Below, piece by piece: positions 26,801 through 35,544 of a stretch of 64,000 nucleotides of DNA; position 1 is the first letter of the stretch, and each line of letters opens with the position of its first letter. The translations under genes and the position numbers were made by a program. This DNA is from an uncultured Eubacteriales bacterium. GTDB taxonomy: Bacteria; Bacillota; Clostridia; Christensenellales; CAG-314. The notes beneath the pieces are model-generated. The model saw only the letters and a list, made by a program, of their open reading frames with translations, was not told the origin of the DNA and ran no database searches. The stretch spans positions 7,732 through 71,731 of the forward strand of contig UQVY01000010.1 in the NCBI GenBank assembly GCA_900544545.1, read 5' to 3'.

Positions 26801-26992
26801 GTCGCCAGAGACCGAAGATTCGGTCTTTCCCTTCAATAAAGCAGAAAAATCGGTATACGACGACTTGCCGAAAACCGATTTTCCCTCAACGTTACCCGAT
26901 TGATCCTGCATACCGCAGCCGACAAAGACCGTAAAGGTCAAAGCAAAGCATACGAGAAGCAGTACAGCCATAGTAAACTTGTGTTTTAGCAT
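20858..26992 (-). CDS. Giant lipoprotein: S8 subtilase with BspA-like LRR domain (paralogue 1)
   Basis: This 2044-aa lipoprotein has lipobox FVGC (Cys about 26), a propeptide-like region, and an S8 subtilase with catalytic Asp200 (AIIDTGLD), His282 (YHGTHVAG) and Ser610 (SGTSMASPN). A PA-like insert (GKIAVVTRGEISFTEKQ) lies between His and Ser. After it comes a lactocepin/C5a-peptidase-like Fn3 region (YVEGFVTLESVNDVDLSIPF) and, from about residue 1150, an array of LRR_5 repeats (VIPEGVTAIGEGVFKNN type). The last 70 residues form a module shared with its two paralogues. It should be a cell-surface protease whose LRRs bind a host or microbial ligand. It is divergently transcribed from paralogue 2. 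Confidence 0.9.
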   Translation of the reverse strand: MLKHKFTMAVLLLVCFALTFTVFVGCGMQDQSGNVEGKSVFGKSSYTDFSALLKGKTESSVSGDTEIRVIVELEGSSLADEFVKAGFGSLSEYIVSDAGRRSVSEKLELQTLVKECFEGKVEAGFKYGYTTLLNGFSATIKAADLETVKGFPYVKNVAVSDSYALPETTVTDVIGNISRGGILNNDSAYNGEGTVIAIIDTGLDTDHPAFNTYPEVAKFDADYVAEIFDSLYINESLGLDYYRDSLYYNAKVPFGFDYADKDTTIIGDEWDVNYYGGYHGTHVAGIAAGDGGEITGAAPKAQIAVMKVFGDYVGSAYTTDILAALCDAAALGVDVINMSLGSGAGLPEEIGDGYDVLNAVYDLIEMMGINLCVSAGNDGSSSVYANGGAGNIPTDPDNGVIASPSSYSQSLTVASCYGGGEYYFVVDGVKVGYRPAVREDGSQYPFAATLCDVLENDRAEFVIVPGTGSESDYEGLDVNGKIAVVTRGEISFTEKQKTAAGKGAVACVILNNQTGFINAQVTELAIPTCTVTIDYAEILGSADTAVMEFGLDYGYIEISDFSAIGPLPDLQMGVDITAPGGDIYSSVPLTYYDETGWDYGNGYAYASGTSMASPNMAGATAVVRQYVRTLHPEFTAREVTDRVWKLTMSTADILTDIDGVPYTPRKQGAGMVNISSATTARGYLEVTGTDRVRLNLGDDKEREGVYTLRFNVVNDCEEDLSYNIDLSVFTESVDEIVGTIACKAYLFDGYEYSVSVGNGSFDDGVITVAAGETASVRIVVVLSDEDKAYMDDNFENGIYVEGFVTLESVNDVDLSIPFLSYYGNWDEPRVLDGSVYEKDSVALTGNALLGSRVVNNGLFDTDVQYTLGGYDFYVVPAGYKAPETSADKIALSYDGKIDTFVVSALRAMRTLKISLCDAITGVEYYVVEDEGFRKAYVSDSGSLSVLEAQQKVAVKDFGFSNNQSLVARYEVTSYAIGAETQIMEFPVFIDFEAPTLEDVEVVTEDGGTKLVMKVYDNHYLMCYSLLTYDEEGNYTSVYDYAIPVSDFVKGQTNEITVDITEYVSKLDGGRFAIGFIDYAFNSVAYNIDLGLEGETENNAEMLSEDGKAAISTSIFSVSKSGDYTVNSEESEFVIEDGVLTAYNGQGGEVVIPEGVTAIGEGVFKNNRSITKVILPEGLKSIGASAFYYATGIERVVLPSTLETIGNEAFLATLSMGKINLGDTAVTNIGSKAFQYSGITEIVIPANADITLDEYAFSCNPSLRKAVIEGDIDTLVNQFVGCQKLSEIVVNGNIGTVSGYTFSDNSELQKLEFFGTVGYFGTETFFGQADDFGYPNGSLDDVACGMRALKEVVFHKDVGGFYGYAFNGCEKLEKVVFEGSLGYVGEYAFQDCPSLLHFEASEGNTSLDYDKETGMLYNIGRTEMYKPGNFDYDGIFEIPETIEKCPRLGIGPYYCSAFTVIMSFGEDECTNRVSFMTAMTNFFSVKNTMPLLKGIIVPAKFTDIPLNFANGFTNLASVEFKGDVETIGRKAFAYTGLTSFTLPESVVSVKNGAFANCADLVEFNFNEGLESWGSGTVISGDFDNCKSLKEIRIPDFVTEVSYMAFRNCESLERVYMGANVTGITLYGTFINCYNLKEIVTDSVFTTIASSSFENCYELEEFELKEGLSMIGDNAFTNCYALNARIPSSVWYIGDNAFKNCISMEYADIPEGISSIDLGNVFEGCTGIREYNIPESNAVYRSVEGVVYSYDLSTLVLYPAGNEASDYGVLNGTAVIDENAFAYAKNLKHVKAETVEAICPSAFAYSSVISVDDADNLVYIGDYAFANAADFRDIDYSEVGYIGESAFRGTAICEVVLTGAQERIGLYAFADCPNLVKVVIDDDAGLFDFISVFSGDDIEEFVIGSNNAFFACDEYGTITSKDGSVIYSYASHGEETIEIEEGVRFIAKDAFRGNNEIRKLVLPSTLEAIGANAFYGCDNLGEIVFKSEKAPVLYGDYDEETRYPYANFVRKLYSGNPLDVKVYAPDDESYGTIIWRLYFKEIFFAN

Positions 26993-27113
26993 ACTTTTTC
27001 CTCCTTAAGTATTTATTCAACGGCAGGATAACCCCGCGCTTTTGAATTCAATAACGAATCGCTGCGGAATAACTATCCGCAGCGGTCAAGTCGCAAACAT
27101 TTACATCGCTTAT

Positions 27114-27142
27114 ATATTAACACTATACTTGAAAAAAATCAA
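27114..27142 (-). promoter_or_regulatory. Promoter of subtilase-LRR paralogue 1
   Basis: On the minus strand TTGATT (27137-27142) and TAATAT (27114-27119) are spaced by 17 bp. The C9 tract lies about 50 bp upstream of the -35 box. Confidence 0.6.
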
Positions 27143-27343
27143 GCGTTTTTTGGCAAAAAAACTGAACTTTTCATTGATTTTTGTCGTTCCTTCCCCCCCC
27201 CTATAAACAAACCGGAAAGAAACCGCACGTTTCGATTTCAGTAAAGTAATCGCAAAAAAGCTACTTGGTTTTTACCAATCAAAATCTTAATAATAAAAAA
27301 GTCTCCTAACGGTATAATCGGTTTTTTTTGAGTCATTTATCGC

Positions 27344-27372
27344 TTGCTTTTTTAGTGAAAATGTTGTAACAT
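27344..27372 (+). promoter_or_regulatory. Possible promoter of subtilase-LRR paralogue 2
   Basis: TTGCTT (27344-27349) and TAACAT (27367-27372) are spaced by 17 bp. A perfect TATAAT at 27313-27318 has no matching -35 box. Confidence 0.35.
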
Positions 27373-27576
27373 AGGAAAGTGCCAAGTTATTACGTATCGT
27401 CAATCGGCAGGATTCCGAGCGGAAACGCGAATTATACTTGCTTTCCGCAGAAGCCGAATTTCTTTGCGTCCGAAAAGAAACCGGACGGTCAGGGCTTGGA
27501 AAAAGAGCCCGAATCCCAACTTAACGAAAATCCCGGACGACAAGTCCGCGATTAATAAAAAATCCGGAGGAAAATT

Positions 27577-30500
27577 ATGCGAAACTTCAAAAGAATGCTT
27601 CTCGTTTTCGTTCTTGCGATCGCTCTCGTACTGACGGTAGCCTGTCAGGCGAACGTCAGCAAGCCCGACGACGAAAAAGCAGTCAGAACAACCCTCACCC
27701 GTTTCGATTCCGACGCCGTAAGCGGCGCGTTCGAATCGGTTGAAAACACGTACTCGGAGATATCGGACGACGACGTCGTCAACGTTATCGTCGAGGTCAA
27801 AGGCGAAAGCCTTGCAGAGAGATTCCTCTCCGGCAGCAGCTTCTCCGCTCTTAAAGATTACGCCGCTTCCGAAGAAGGCAGAATCGCAAGAGAAGAAATG
27901 ACCGCCGTTCAGAACTCGGTTATCGAATCCTTCGAAGCGAACGGAATATCCGCGGAATTCATAGGATCCTATACCTCTATCGTCAACGGCTTCTCCGCTT
28001 CCGTAAGATTCGGGGACATCGAAGCCATCGAAAAGCTCGCTTCCGTCGAAAGAGTAGTCGTATCCGAAGAATACGCGGTTCCCGAAACTTCGTCCGACGA
28101 TATTTACGCAACGATGAACTCTCAGGGCCTTTTCAACAAGACCGAATACACCGGCACCGGTATCCTCGTTGCCGTTATCGATACGGGCGTGGATTTCAAG
28201 CACGAAGCCTTCGCTAACGATCCTTCGGTCGAAATGCTCAGAGCGGAAGATATCGAAGCGGTTATCGATTCTCTTTACGGTTCTTATTCCGGAGCGAAAA
28301 ACTTCACCGTCAAGAACCTTCATTACAGCGCGAAGACTCCCTTCCAGTTCGACTATGCGAACAACGACGTGGACGCGATTCCCAGAGGCGATACGGTCAA
28401 CGCTGCCGGCGGCTATCACGGAACGCACGTTGCGGGTATCGCGGTAGGTAACGGCGGCGATATCGTCGGCGCGGCTCCCGACGCTCAGCTTCTCGCCCTC
28501 AAGGTCTTCTCGGACGGCACCAGCTCTTCCTGCAAAACGACCGATATCGTCTCCGCTCTCGGCGACTGCGCCGTTCTCGGAGTAGACGTAGTTAATATGA
28601 GTCTCGGTTCTCCCGCAGGATTTTCCTACGAAAGAAGCAGCGACGCAGAGTACATAAACGAAATGTACGAGCTTCTCGAAAAACTCGGTATGACTCTTTC
28701 CGTTTCCGCAGGCAACAGCTACAGCCAGTCGGAAATCAGCATTAAGGGCGCAGCCGATCCTTCCAATCCCGATATCGGCGTCGTCGGTTCCCCCAGCGCT
28801 TACGTTTCTTCCTTCACGGTAGCAAGCGTCAACAGCTACGTCAAGAACTGGTTCGTTACCGAAGGCAGCGATTATCAGTATATGTATAATTCCGCAAGAA
28901 ACGAAAACAGCGTTCCTTACGAATTTACCTCTCTCTTCCTCGGTGAAGGCGAATCCAAATCCTTCGAGGTCGTTCCCGTTCCCAACGCGGGCGAAGACGC
29001 GGACTACGAAGGTCTCGACGTTACCGGAAAAATCGCTCTCGTTCAGAGAGGCGGAATATCCTTCAGCGATAAGGTTGCTGTCGCGGCGGCACACGGCGCG
29101 GCTATCTGCCTTATTTACAACAACGTCGCAAGCACCGCTCTCGGCGCGCTCGTGACCGACCTCAGGATACCTACCGCTACCATTCTTATGGAAGACGGTC
29201 TTCAGCTCGTCGCTATGTGCGAAAAAGAAACCGTCAAGGTCGTTTTCACCGACGGCAACACCGTAATCAATATGTCCGACTTCTCCTCCTGGGGACCTCT
29301 CGGCGACCTTACCCTTAAACCGGAAATCACCGCTCCCGGCGGAAGCATTTATTCGGCCGTTCCATCCACTCTCACGAGCGCGACTGTCGGCAAGACCGGC
29401 GGCAAGTACGGTTATCTCAGCGGAACGAGTATGGCTGCTCCCAACTTCGCGGGCGTTATGGCTTCTCTCAGACAGTACGTCAAGTCCGAATTCCCCGAAC
29501 TTACCAATATCGAAATCAGAGACCTTTGCTATCAGCTCATTATGAGCACCGCTATTCAGGCGGAAGACGACAATCACGTTACGGTTTCTCCCCGTAAGCA
29601 GGGCGCGGGCGTCGCCGATATAGCTTCGGCAATCGCAACTCGGGCTTACCTCAACGTTACCGGTCAGGGCAGAACCAAACTCGAACTCGGCGACGACAAG
29701 AATCGCGACGGTATCTATACCCTTAACTTCAACCTCGTCAACTTTGGCACGACTGCTCTTTCTTACGAAGCGGACGCTACCGTTATGACCGAAAGCCTTA
29801 AAGACGGTCTCATCGCTATGAGCGGACACGTCTTCACCGACCGCACTATCAGCGTTTCCGCAAAGAACGCTACCGTCGAAGGCAACGTTATTACCGTCGA
29901 AGCCGGCGAAACGGCAGTCGTCAAAATGGTTATCCGTCTTACCGACGAAGAAAAGGCTTATATCGACGACAACTTCGTCAACGGTTATTACGTCGAAGGT
30001 TTCGCGACTCTCGCAGCTCTCGACGAAGGTTCCGTAGACCTTTCCGTTCCTTTCCTCGCTTTCTACGGCGACTGGACGGACGCAAGCGCATTCGACGTTG
30101 TGAACGTCGACGGCGACGCTTTCATCAGCAATATCGTTCTCGTAGGCAGCTACAGAAGCAACGGTTATTATATGGGTTCCTATCAGTGGGCTCTTCCCGA
30201 AGGTGCGGAACATCCCGAATCTTCCGCGCAGAAGCTTGCTCTTTCCCACAGAACGGGCGCGAACAACGCTATCTATTCCGTAAGACTTCCTCTTCTCAGA
30301 AACGTTACGGAACTTCACTACATCCTTCGCGACGCGGAAACCGGTTACGTTTATGCGGATTATTACGGACTTAACGTCAGAAAAGCTTATTACAATAACG
30401 GCAAACTCGTCTTCGCTCAGCACGGTCTCGGCATCGACGTCAACGATTACGAACTTCTCAACAACCAGCAGCTCGAATTCGTCATCACGGCCGAACTCGA

Positions 30501-33500
30501 CTACGAAGGCGCAAACAAGAATCAGGCTCTCGTTCTTCCCATAGTGGTCGACTCCGAGCTTCCCACTCTCGTTGACGCGGAAAAGAGAGAAGAAGGCGAA
30601 AAGATCTTCCTCGATCTCGAAATCTTCGACAACAGTAGCCTTATGTACTACGCGTTCTACGCAAAGAACGGCGATTCTCTCAGGTCTCTCGTCGACTATC
30701 AGATTCCCGTTTACGAATTCGTAAGAAACCAGAATAACACCTATACTTACGACGCGACCGAAATTATGGCCAAACTCGGCGAAGACGAAGAACTCGTCGT
30801 TCAGATCGCGGACGGAGCTTACAACATCGTTAACTACATCGTCGATTTCGACGGAGCTTCCGACGAAGAAACCGAAAACGACGTCGTTTCCAACGATTTC
30901 GTCAGCGGAAACGATTATTACACTTCCGAAACGACCACCCTCAGCGTGGATAAGAACGAAGTTACCGCAAACGCGGAAACCTCCGACGAACACGTCTTCA
31001 CGGTCGTTAACGGCGTCCTTATTTCTTACGAAGGCCCCGGCGGAGAAATCGTTATCCCCGACGGCGTTACCTCCATCGCGGATAAGGTCTTCTACGGAAA
31101 CAAGACTCTTACCAAAGTCACTATTCCCGAAGGCTGCGCTACGATAGGCAAGGAAGTATTCAATTTCTGCAGCAATATCAAGGAAATCGTTCTTCCCACC
31201 GAAACCGAAATGACTTTCGGCACAAAGGCTCTCAGCGCTCTTATCGGACTCGAAAAAATCAACACCGCAGAAGCTAAGGTTATCGATTTCGGCTCTTACG
31301 CGTTCACCGGCACGTCTCTTACGACTCTCGAAATCGGCGACGCAGGCGAAGGCAAGGTTACCACGCTCGGCGCGAACTTCGGCGCGGTAAGCATTTATCT
31401 CGAAACCGTTAAATTCAACGGCAACGTAGGCAATATCACCGGCGCGTTCGACATTTGTCTTGCGCTTAAGGAATGCTACTTCTACGGCGACGTAGGCGAC
31501 TTCACCGATAAAGGCTTCTATCGCTGCGACAATCTCGAAGTTCTCGAATTCCACGGCGACGTAGGTTACATCGGCGGCAAGAACGGCGGCGTTTCCGTTA
31601 TGACTCTCGGTAACAACAAGCTTAAGAAAATTGAATTCTTCGGAGACGTAAAGGGTATCACCGGCGTCGCTTTCTCCACCTGCCTCGAACTCGAAGAAGT
31701 TATCTTCCACGGCAATCTCGAAAGCTTCAAGCACGAATACGCTTTCGGCGTATGCCCCAAACTCACGAAATTCACAGTTGCGGAAGGCAATGAGTATCTC
31801 GTAGCCGACGAAGAAACCGGCGTGGTTTACAACGAAGCGAAAACCGTTATGTACGTTCCCTCCAACTGGGAATACGAGGGAATATTCGAGCTTCCCGAAA
31901 CCATAAAGACTCTCGGCACGGCTCACTTCTCTCACTCCACTCACCGTCTTACTCCCGTTTCCTACGGCTACGCTTATTCCAGAACGGAAAACGGCGTTTC
32001 CTGGTCGCAGGCTTACGGAAGAGTTTACTATCAGGAAGCAAGAACGAAGCTTCAGGGCGTTAAGCTCCACGGCGGAATAACCGCAGTTCCTCAGTATACC
32101 TTCTACGATAACAGAAACCTCGTTTCGGTAGAAGGCACCGAAAACGTCAAGACCTTTAACGGAACGCAGACCTTCGGTAACTGCACGTCGCTCGAAAAAT
32201 TCGACTTCTCGCAGACCAAGACTGCCGCAATCGGAACTTATATGTTCAGCAACTGCTACGCTCTCAAGGAAGTCGTTCTTCCCGAAAAGATGACCGCCCT
32301 TCCCAACTACACGTTCAATAACTGCTACGCTCTCGAATCGATTACGATTCCGAACAGCGTTACGACTATCGGAACGAGCGCGTTCAGCAAAGCATCCGCA
32401 CTCGAAGAGGTCGTTTTCGGCTCGAAAGTCAAGACGATAAATCAGTTCGCATTCCAGTATTGTACGGCTCTCGAATCCGTAACTCTTCCCGCAACCGTTA
32501 CGACCGTTGCAAAGAGCGCGTTCCTCAACTGTACTTCTCTTAAGAACATCAACCTCGAAAAGGTTACGACTTTCGGAATCGGCGCGTTTGCGTACTGCTC
32601 GGCTCTCGAATCGGTTACGTTCGGCGCAACCAAGGCCATTCCCGACAGTATGTTCCTCGATTGTATCTCTCTTTCGTCGGTAGACTTCGGCAAAACCGTT
32701 GAAACCATCGGCGTGAGCGCATTCGAAAACACAGCTCTCGAAGAAGTAAACCTTCCCGAATCCATCGTAAGCTTCGACGTCGCTACGTCCTTCGCTAAAT
32801 GTATGAAGCTCGTTTCCTTCTCGGTTCCCGAATCCAGTACGTTATGCGCTTCTTACGACGGCGTTCTTTACTCCAAGGCTATGGATAAGGTTCTCCTTTA
32901 CCCCATCGCCAAACCCGGCACGGAATACACTCTTCCCGAAACGGTAACCACCGTCGGCGAATTCGCATTCTACCTCAACAAGAATCTCGTTAAGGTTTCC
33001 GGCGTCAACGTCGAAACTATCGAAGCAGCCGCGTTCGGAGATTCCGTAATCGAAACTTTCGAAGGCTCTCCAGTATTCGTAGGAGCTAACGGATTCACAA
33101 ATTCCGCTATAAGCCTTATCAACCTCGAAAAAGCAGAATATATCGACGACGAAGCCTTCCTTAACGCAAAGAACCTCAAAGAAGCCGATCTCGCTTCCCT
33201 TAAGGAAATCGGAGACAGAGCTTTTGCTGATTCTTCCGTCGGCGAAATTCTTCTTGCCGACAGCGTCGAATATATCGGATCGAAAGTTTTCGCCAACACC
33301 CCGATCGTCAGACTCGATATCGGCAACGTTGAATTCTTCGATTACTCCTTCGTATTCGAAGGCTGCAACGATATCAGAGAAATCAATATTCTCGAAAGCT
33401 GCACGAGCTTCGTTCTTAACGACGATATGCTTATGAACGCGGAAAAGACTCTCGTTCTCGACTACGTCGGCGAAAACGTTACCGAACTCGTGATTCCCGA

Positions 33501-33825
33501 AGGCGTTACGAAGATCGCGGCTTACGCGTTCATAAATGCGTCCGACATTAAATCCGTTATCCTTCCCGAAAGCCTTAAGATCATAAGCGACAAGGCTTTC
33601 TTCGGAATCGAAACCCTCGAAAGCGTAACCTTCAACAGCGAGACCGCTCCTATTCTCGAGTGCGCTTACGACGAAGAACGCTACTACGGCTACGCTAACT
33701 TCGTATGCTATATGGAAGACCTTGAGGACAACGGCGTCGAACTTACCGTATATCATCCCGAACACGTTTCCTACGAAAACTTCATTTACGCAACCTATTT
33801 CGCAAACTGCGTCGTTATCGGCTGA
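27577..33825 (+). CDS. Giant lipoprotein: S8 subtilase with BspA-like LRR domain (paralogue 2)
   Basis: This 2082-aa lipoprotein has lipobox TVAC (about residue 24), and S8 catalytic residues Asp202 (AVIDTGVD), His284 (YHGTHVAG) and Ser618 (SGTSMAAPN). A PA-like insert (GKIALVQRGGISFSDK) follows the His. The Fn3-like region includes YVEGFATLAALDEGSVDLSV. From about residue 1140 there are LRR_5 repeats (VIPDGVTSIADKVFYGN, then many ..YALESITIPNSVTTIG units), and the C-terminal module TAPILECAYDEERYYGYANF is shared with paralogues 1 and 3. The ATG follows CGGAGG. It is likely surface-anchored by its lipid and proteolytic. A terminator follows. Confidence 0.9.
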   Translation: MRNFKRMLLVFVLAIALVLTVACQANVSKPDDEKAVRTTLTRFDSDAVSGAFESVENTYSEISDDDVVNVIVEVKGESLAERFLSGSSFSALKDYAASEEGRIAREEMTAVQNSVIESFEANGISAEFIGSYTSIVNGFSASVRFGDIEAIEKLASVERVVVSEEYAVPETSSDDIYATMNSQGLFNKTEYTGTGILVAVIDTGVDFKHEAFANDPSVEMLRAEDIEAVIDSLYGSYSGAKNFTVKNLHYSAKTPFQFDYANNDVDAIPRGDTVNAAGGYHGTHVAGIAVGNGGDIVGAAPDAQLLALKVFSDGTSSSCKTTDIVSALGDCAVLGVDVVNMSLGSPAGFSYERSSDAEYINEMYELLEKLGMTLSVSAGNSYSQSEISIKGAADPSNPDIGVVGSPSAYVSSFTVASVNSYVKNWFVTEGSDYQYMYNSARNENSVPYEFTSLFLGEGESKSFEVVPVPNAGEDADYEGLDVTGKIALVQRGGISFSDKVAVAAAHGAAICLIYNNVASTALGALVTDLRIPTATILMEDGLQLVAMCEKETVKVVFTDGNTVINMSDFSSWGPLGDLTLKPEITAPGGSIYSAVPSTLTSATVGKTGGKYGYLSGTSMAAPNFAGVMASLRQYVKSEFPELTNIEIRDLCYQLIMSTAIQAEDDNHVTVSPRKQGAGVADIASAIATRAYLNVTGQGRTKLELGDDKNRDGIYTLNFNLVNFGTTALSYEADATVMTESLKDGLIAMSGHVFTDRTISVSAKNATVEGNVITVEAGETAVVKMVIRLTDEEKAYIDDNFVNGYYVEGFATLAALDEGSVDLSVPFLAFYGDWTDASAFDVVNVDGDAFISNIVLVGSYRSNGYYMGSYQWALPEGAEHPESSAQKLALSHRTGANNAIYSVRLPLLRNVTELHYILRDAETGYVYADYYGLNVRKAYYNNGKLVFAQHGLGIDVNDYELLNNQQLEFVITAELDYEGANKNQALVLPIVVDSELPTLVDAEKREEGEKIFLDLEIFDNSSLMYYAFYAKNGDSLRSLVDYQIPVYEFVRNQNNTYTYDATEIMAKLGEDEELVVQIADGAYNIVNYIVDFDGASDEETENDVVSNDFVSGNDYYTSETTTLSVDKNEVTANAETSDEHVFTVVNGVLISYEGPGGEIVIPDGVTSIADKVFYGNKTLTKVTIPEGCATIGKEVFNFCSNIKEIVLPTETEMTFGTKALSALIGLEKINTAEAKVIDFGSYAFTGTSLTTLEIGDAGEGKVTTLGANFGAVSIYLETVKFNGNVGNITGAFDICLALKECYFYGDVGDFTDKGFYRCDNLEVLEFHGDVGYIGGKNGGVSVMTLGNNKLKKIEFFGDVKGITGVAFSTCLELEEVIFHGNLESFKHEYAFGVCPKLTKFTVAEGNEYLVADEETGVVYNEAKTVMYVPSNWEYEGIFELPETIKTLGTAHFSHSTHRLTPVSYGYAYSRTENGVSWSQAYGRVYYQEARTKLQGVKLHGGITAVPQYTFYDNRNLVSVEGTENVKTFNGTQTFGNCTSLEKFDFSQTKTAAIGTYMFSNCYALKEVVLPEKMTALPNYTFNNCYALESITIPNSVTTIGTSAFSKASALEEVVFGSKVKTINQFAFQYCTALESVTLPATVTTVAKSAFLNCTSLKNINLEKVTTFGIGAFAYCSALESVTFGATKAIPDSMFLDCISLSSVDFGKTVETIGVSAFENTALEEVNLPESIVSFDVATSFAKCMKLVSFSVPESSTLCASYDGVLYSKAMDKVLLYPIAKPGTEYTLPETVTTVGEFAFYLNKNLVKVSGVNVETIEAAAFGDSVIETFEGSPVFVGANGFTNSAISLINLEKAEYIDDEAFLNAKNLKEADLASLKEIGDRAFADSSVGEILLADSVEYIGSKVFANTPIVRLDIGNVEFFDYSFVFEGCNDIREINILESCTSFVLNDDMLMNAEKTLVLDYVGENVTELVIPEGVTKIAAYAFINASDIKSVILPESLKIISDKAFFGIETLESVTFNSETAPILECAYDEERYYGYANFVCYMEDLEDNGVELTVYHPEHVSYENFIYATYFANCVVIG

Positions 33826-33861
33826 TTTCCGATAATACGACCGATTGCGTTATAAAAACTC

Positions 33862-33898
33862 AAAGCTCCTCCGACTTCGGTCGGGGGAAGCTTTTTTT
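33862..33898 (+). terminator. Intrinsic terminator of paralogue 2
   Basis: An AAGCTCCTCCGAC arm pairs with GTCGGGGGAAGCTT across a TTCG-containing loop and is followed by a T run. Confidence 0.75.
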
Positions 33899-33917
33899 AT
33901 TGTATTTGCGGATATAC

Positions 33918-33946
33918 TTGAAAAACAAGTCGGAAAATGTTATAAT
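33918..33946 (+). promoter_or_regulatory. Promoter of the flavin reductase and hydrolase genes
   Basis: TTGAAA (33918-33923) and a perfect TATAAT (33941-33946) are spaced by 17 bp, about 55 bp before the next start codon. Confidence 0.7.
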
Positions 33947-34000
33947 ACATTTGTTACGGATAATGACAAGCCGCGGCAATTCCTTACACGGAGGACTAAA

Positions 34001-34549
34001 ATGAGCAGAATTCTTATTATCGAAACGAGTTTAAGAAACAAAAGCAACTCGGATATTCTCGCGGAAAAATTTGCGGAAGGCGCACGAGCCGCCGGAAGCG
34101 ACGTCGAGGTCATATCACTCAAAGGTAAAAAAATCGCTTTCTGCGTAGGTTGCAACACCTGCCAGAAAACGAGAAAATGCGCCATAAACGACGACGCGAG
34201 AGAAATCGTATCGAAAATGCACGACGCGGACGTAATAGCTTTCGCTACGCCGATCTATTATTACGAAATGAGCGGACAGATGAAAACACTTCTCGACCGC
34301 GCGAATCCTCTGTTCGACTCGGATTATAAATTCCGGAAAATCTACTTTATCGGCACGGCCGCCGAGGACGAAGAAGAAACGCCTTCCCGCGCGATAAGCG
34401 GACTTAACGGTTGGATAGACTGCTTCGACCGCGCAGAATTCGCAGGCTCGGTTTTCGTCGGAGGAGTAACCGACCCGGAAGAGATTTCGGACAACGAAAA
34501 ACTCGGAAAAGCCTACGAGGCAGGATTCAAAGCCGGATTGCTTCACTGA
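34001..34549 (+). CDS. NADPH-dependent FMN reductase, flavodoxin-like
   Basis: This 182-aa protein of the iron-sulfur flavoprotein/FMN reductase family has a flavodoxin fold with the FMN phosphate loop ETSLRNKSNSDIL near the N-terminus, a Cys motif FCVGCNTCQKTRKC typical of clostridial members, and ATPIYYYEMSGQMKTLLDR. It likely reduces quinones, flavins or metal centres in the cytoplasm. The ATG at 34001 follows ACGGAGGAC; a longer upstream frame overlaps the promoter and is rejected. It is probably cotranscribed with the hydrolase 24 bp downstream. Confidence 0.88.
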   Translation: MSRILIIETSLRNKSNSDILAEKFAEGARAAGSDVEVISLKGKKIAFCVGCNTCQKTRKCAINDDAREIVSKMHDADVIAFATPIYYYEMSGQMKTLLDRANPLFDSDYKFRKIYFIGTAAEDEEETPSRAISGLNGWIDCFDRAEFAGSVFVGGVTDPEEISDNEKLGKAYEAGFKAGLLH

Positions 34550-34573
34550 AAATAACCCATACGGAGAAAACAA

Positions 34574-35452
34574 ATGATAATTTTTATAAGTATTCTCGGC
34601 GGATTGCTGCTCATTGCGGGACTCTGCCTTATATCGTTGTTCTTAATAAACAAGATGTTCTTCGCGCCGCCGCCTTTCGACAATAATTCCCGCGGCCGGA
34701 AAATCGAAGATTATCCCTGCAGAAAGGTCGCCTTCAAAAGCGGAAAAAACACGCTCGACGGATTTATTCTTAACGAAAACGGAGAAAAGGGAGTTGTTAT
34801 AGTCGCTCACGGAATGGGCAAAACCGTGGATTATTATATTCCGGAGATACTCCTTTTCGCCGAAAACGGCTACGAGGTTTTCACCTTCGAATATACCGGA
34901 TACAGAGGAACGAAAGGCAAATTCCTCGGCATTCCTCAGGCGACGTCCGACCTCAAAAGCGCAATCGATTTCGTCGGCGAAAAAAAGCCCGTCATTCTTT
35001 TCGGACACAGTTTGGGAGGATATTCGGTCTGCGCCGTACCTGCGATGACGGACAAAAGAATCGACAAAATCGTCGCGTACGCGCCTTTCAATTCGATAAG
35101 AACGACGCTCCGCAACTTTGCCGAGATTATGAATAAGAAACGCTCTCTCGGAGACGGAATCTTCTTCGTACAGAAACTTATTTTCGGAAAAAACACCGAT
35201 ATCAAAGCAAGCGACGGACTTAATTCCAGAAACATTCCCGCGCTTATCATTCATGGAAACCACGACGAGGAAGTAACCGAAAAATGCTCGCTTTACAGCG
35301 AAAAGAACGCAGTCACGAATCCTTACGTCGATTTCAGACTCGTTACGAAAGACGATAGCAACGCGCATATGACCGTCGTCAGAAAAGCCGCGGAATCCGA
35401 AGTCAATACGGACACCGTAAAGTTGGTAAAGGAATTCCTCGGGATAAACTGA
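34574..35452 (+). CDS. Membrane-anchored alpha/beta hydrolase
   Basis: This 292-aa protein has one N-terminal helix (residues 4-27) followed by an alpha/beta-hydrolase domain. The nucleophile elbow is FGHSLGGYS. The acid is in LIIHGNHDEEV, and the His is probably in DDSNAHMTVVR. VVIVAHGMGKTVDYY supplies the oxyanion region. The family includes serine aminopeptidase/S33-like and lysophospholipase-like hydrolases; the substrate cannot be told. It follows the FMN reductase and is ended by a terminator. Confidence 0.85.
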   Translation: MIIFISILGGLLLIAGLCLISLFLINKMFFAPPPFDNNSRGRKIEDYPCRKVAFKSGKNTLDGFILNENGEKGVVIVAHGMGKTVDYYIPEILLFAENGYEVFTFEYTGYRGTKGKFLGIPQATSDLKSAIDFVGEKKPVILFGHSLGGYSVCAVPAMTDKRIDKIVAYAPFNSIRTTLRNFAEIMNKKRSLGDGIFFVQKLIFGKNTDIKASDGLNSRNIPALIIHGNHDEEVTEKCSLYSEKNAVTNPYVDFRLVTKDDSNAHMTVVRKAAESEVNTDTVKLVKEFLGIN

Positions 35453-35500
35453 CGCCTCGCAACGAATCGCAGAAAAACAAATCAAATAATATACGGAAAC

Positions 35501-35542
35501 AAAACCGCGGTCCGAAGACAATCTCTGAAACCGCGGTTTTTC
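35501..35542. terminator. Bidirectional terminator
   Basis: AACCGCGG arms at 35502-35510 and 35529-35537, flanked by A and T runs, lie between the ends of the convergent hydrolase and MarR genes. Confidence 0.75.
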
Positions 35543-35544
35543 GT

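Larger units (their letters stand above)
26993..27576. other. Divergent control region between two subtilase-LRR genes
   Basis: These 584 bp carry a clear minus-strand promoter (27114-27142), a tract of nine C at 27193-27201, AT-rich DNA with several possible plus-strand promoters (the best at 27344-27372) and a leader of about 200 nt with a small hairpin (CGGAC..GTCCG near 27533-27549) ahead of paralogue 2. No gene was found in it. Confidence 0.55.

Noticed and set aside
27400..32070. Open frame of 1556 codons on the minus strand, opposite subtilase-LRR 2
   Set aside because: It is antisense to a clear gene with signal, catalytic triad and LRRs. It stays open because the codon use of the real gene avoids antisense stops. 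No ribosome binding site or domain was seen.
31000..33600. Regularly spaced repeats suggesting a CRISPR array
   Set aside because: These are coding LRR units of about 69-75 bp with variable sequence and no constant direct repeat or spacer structure.
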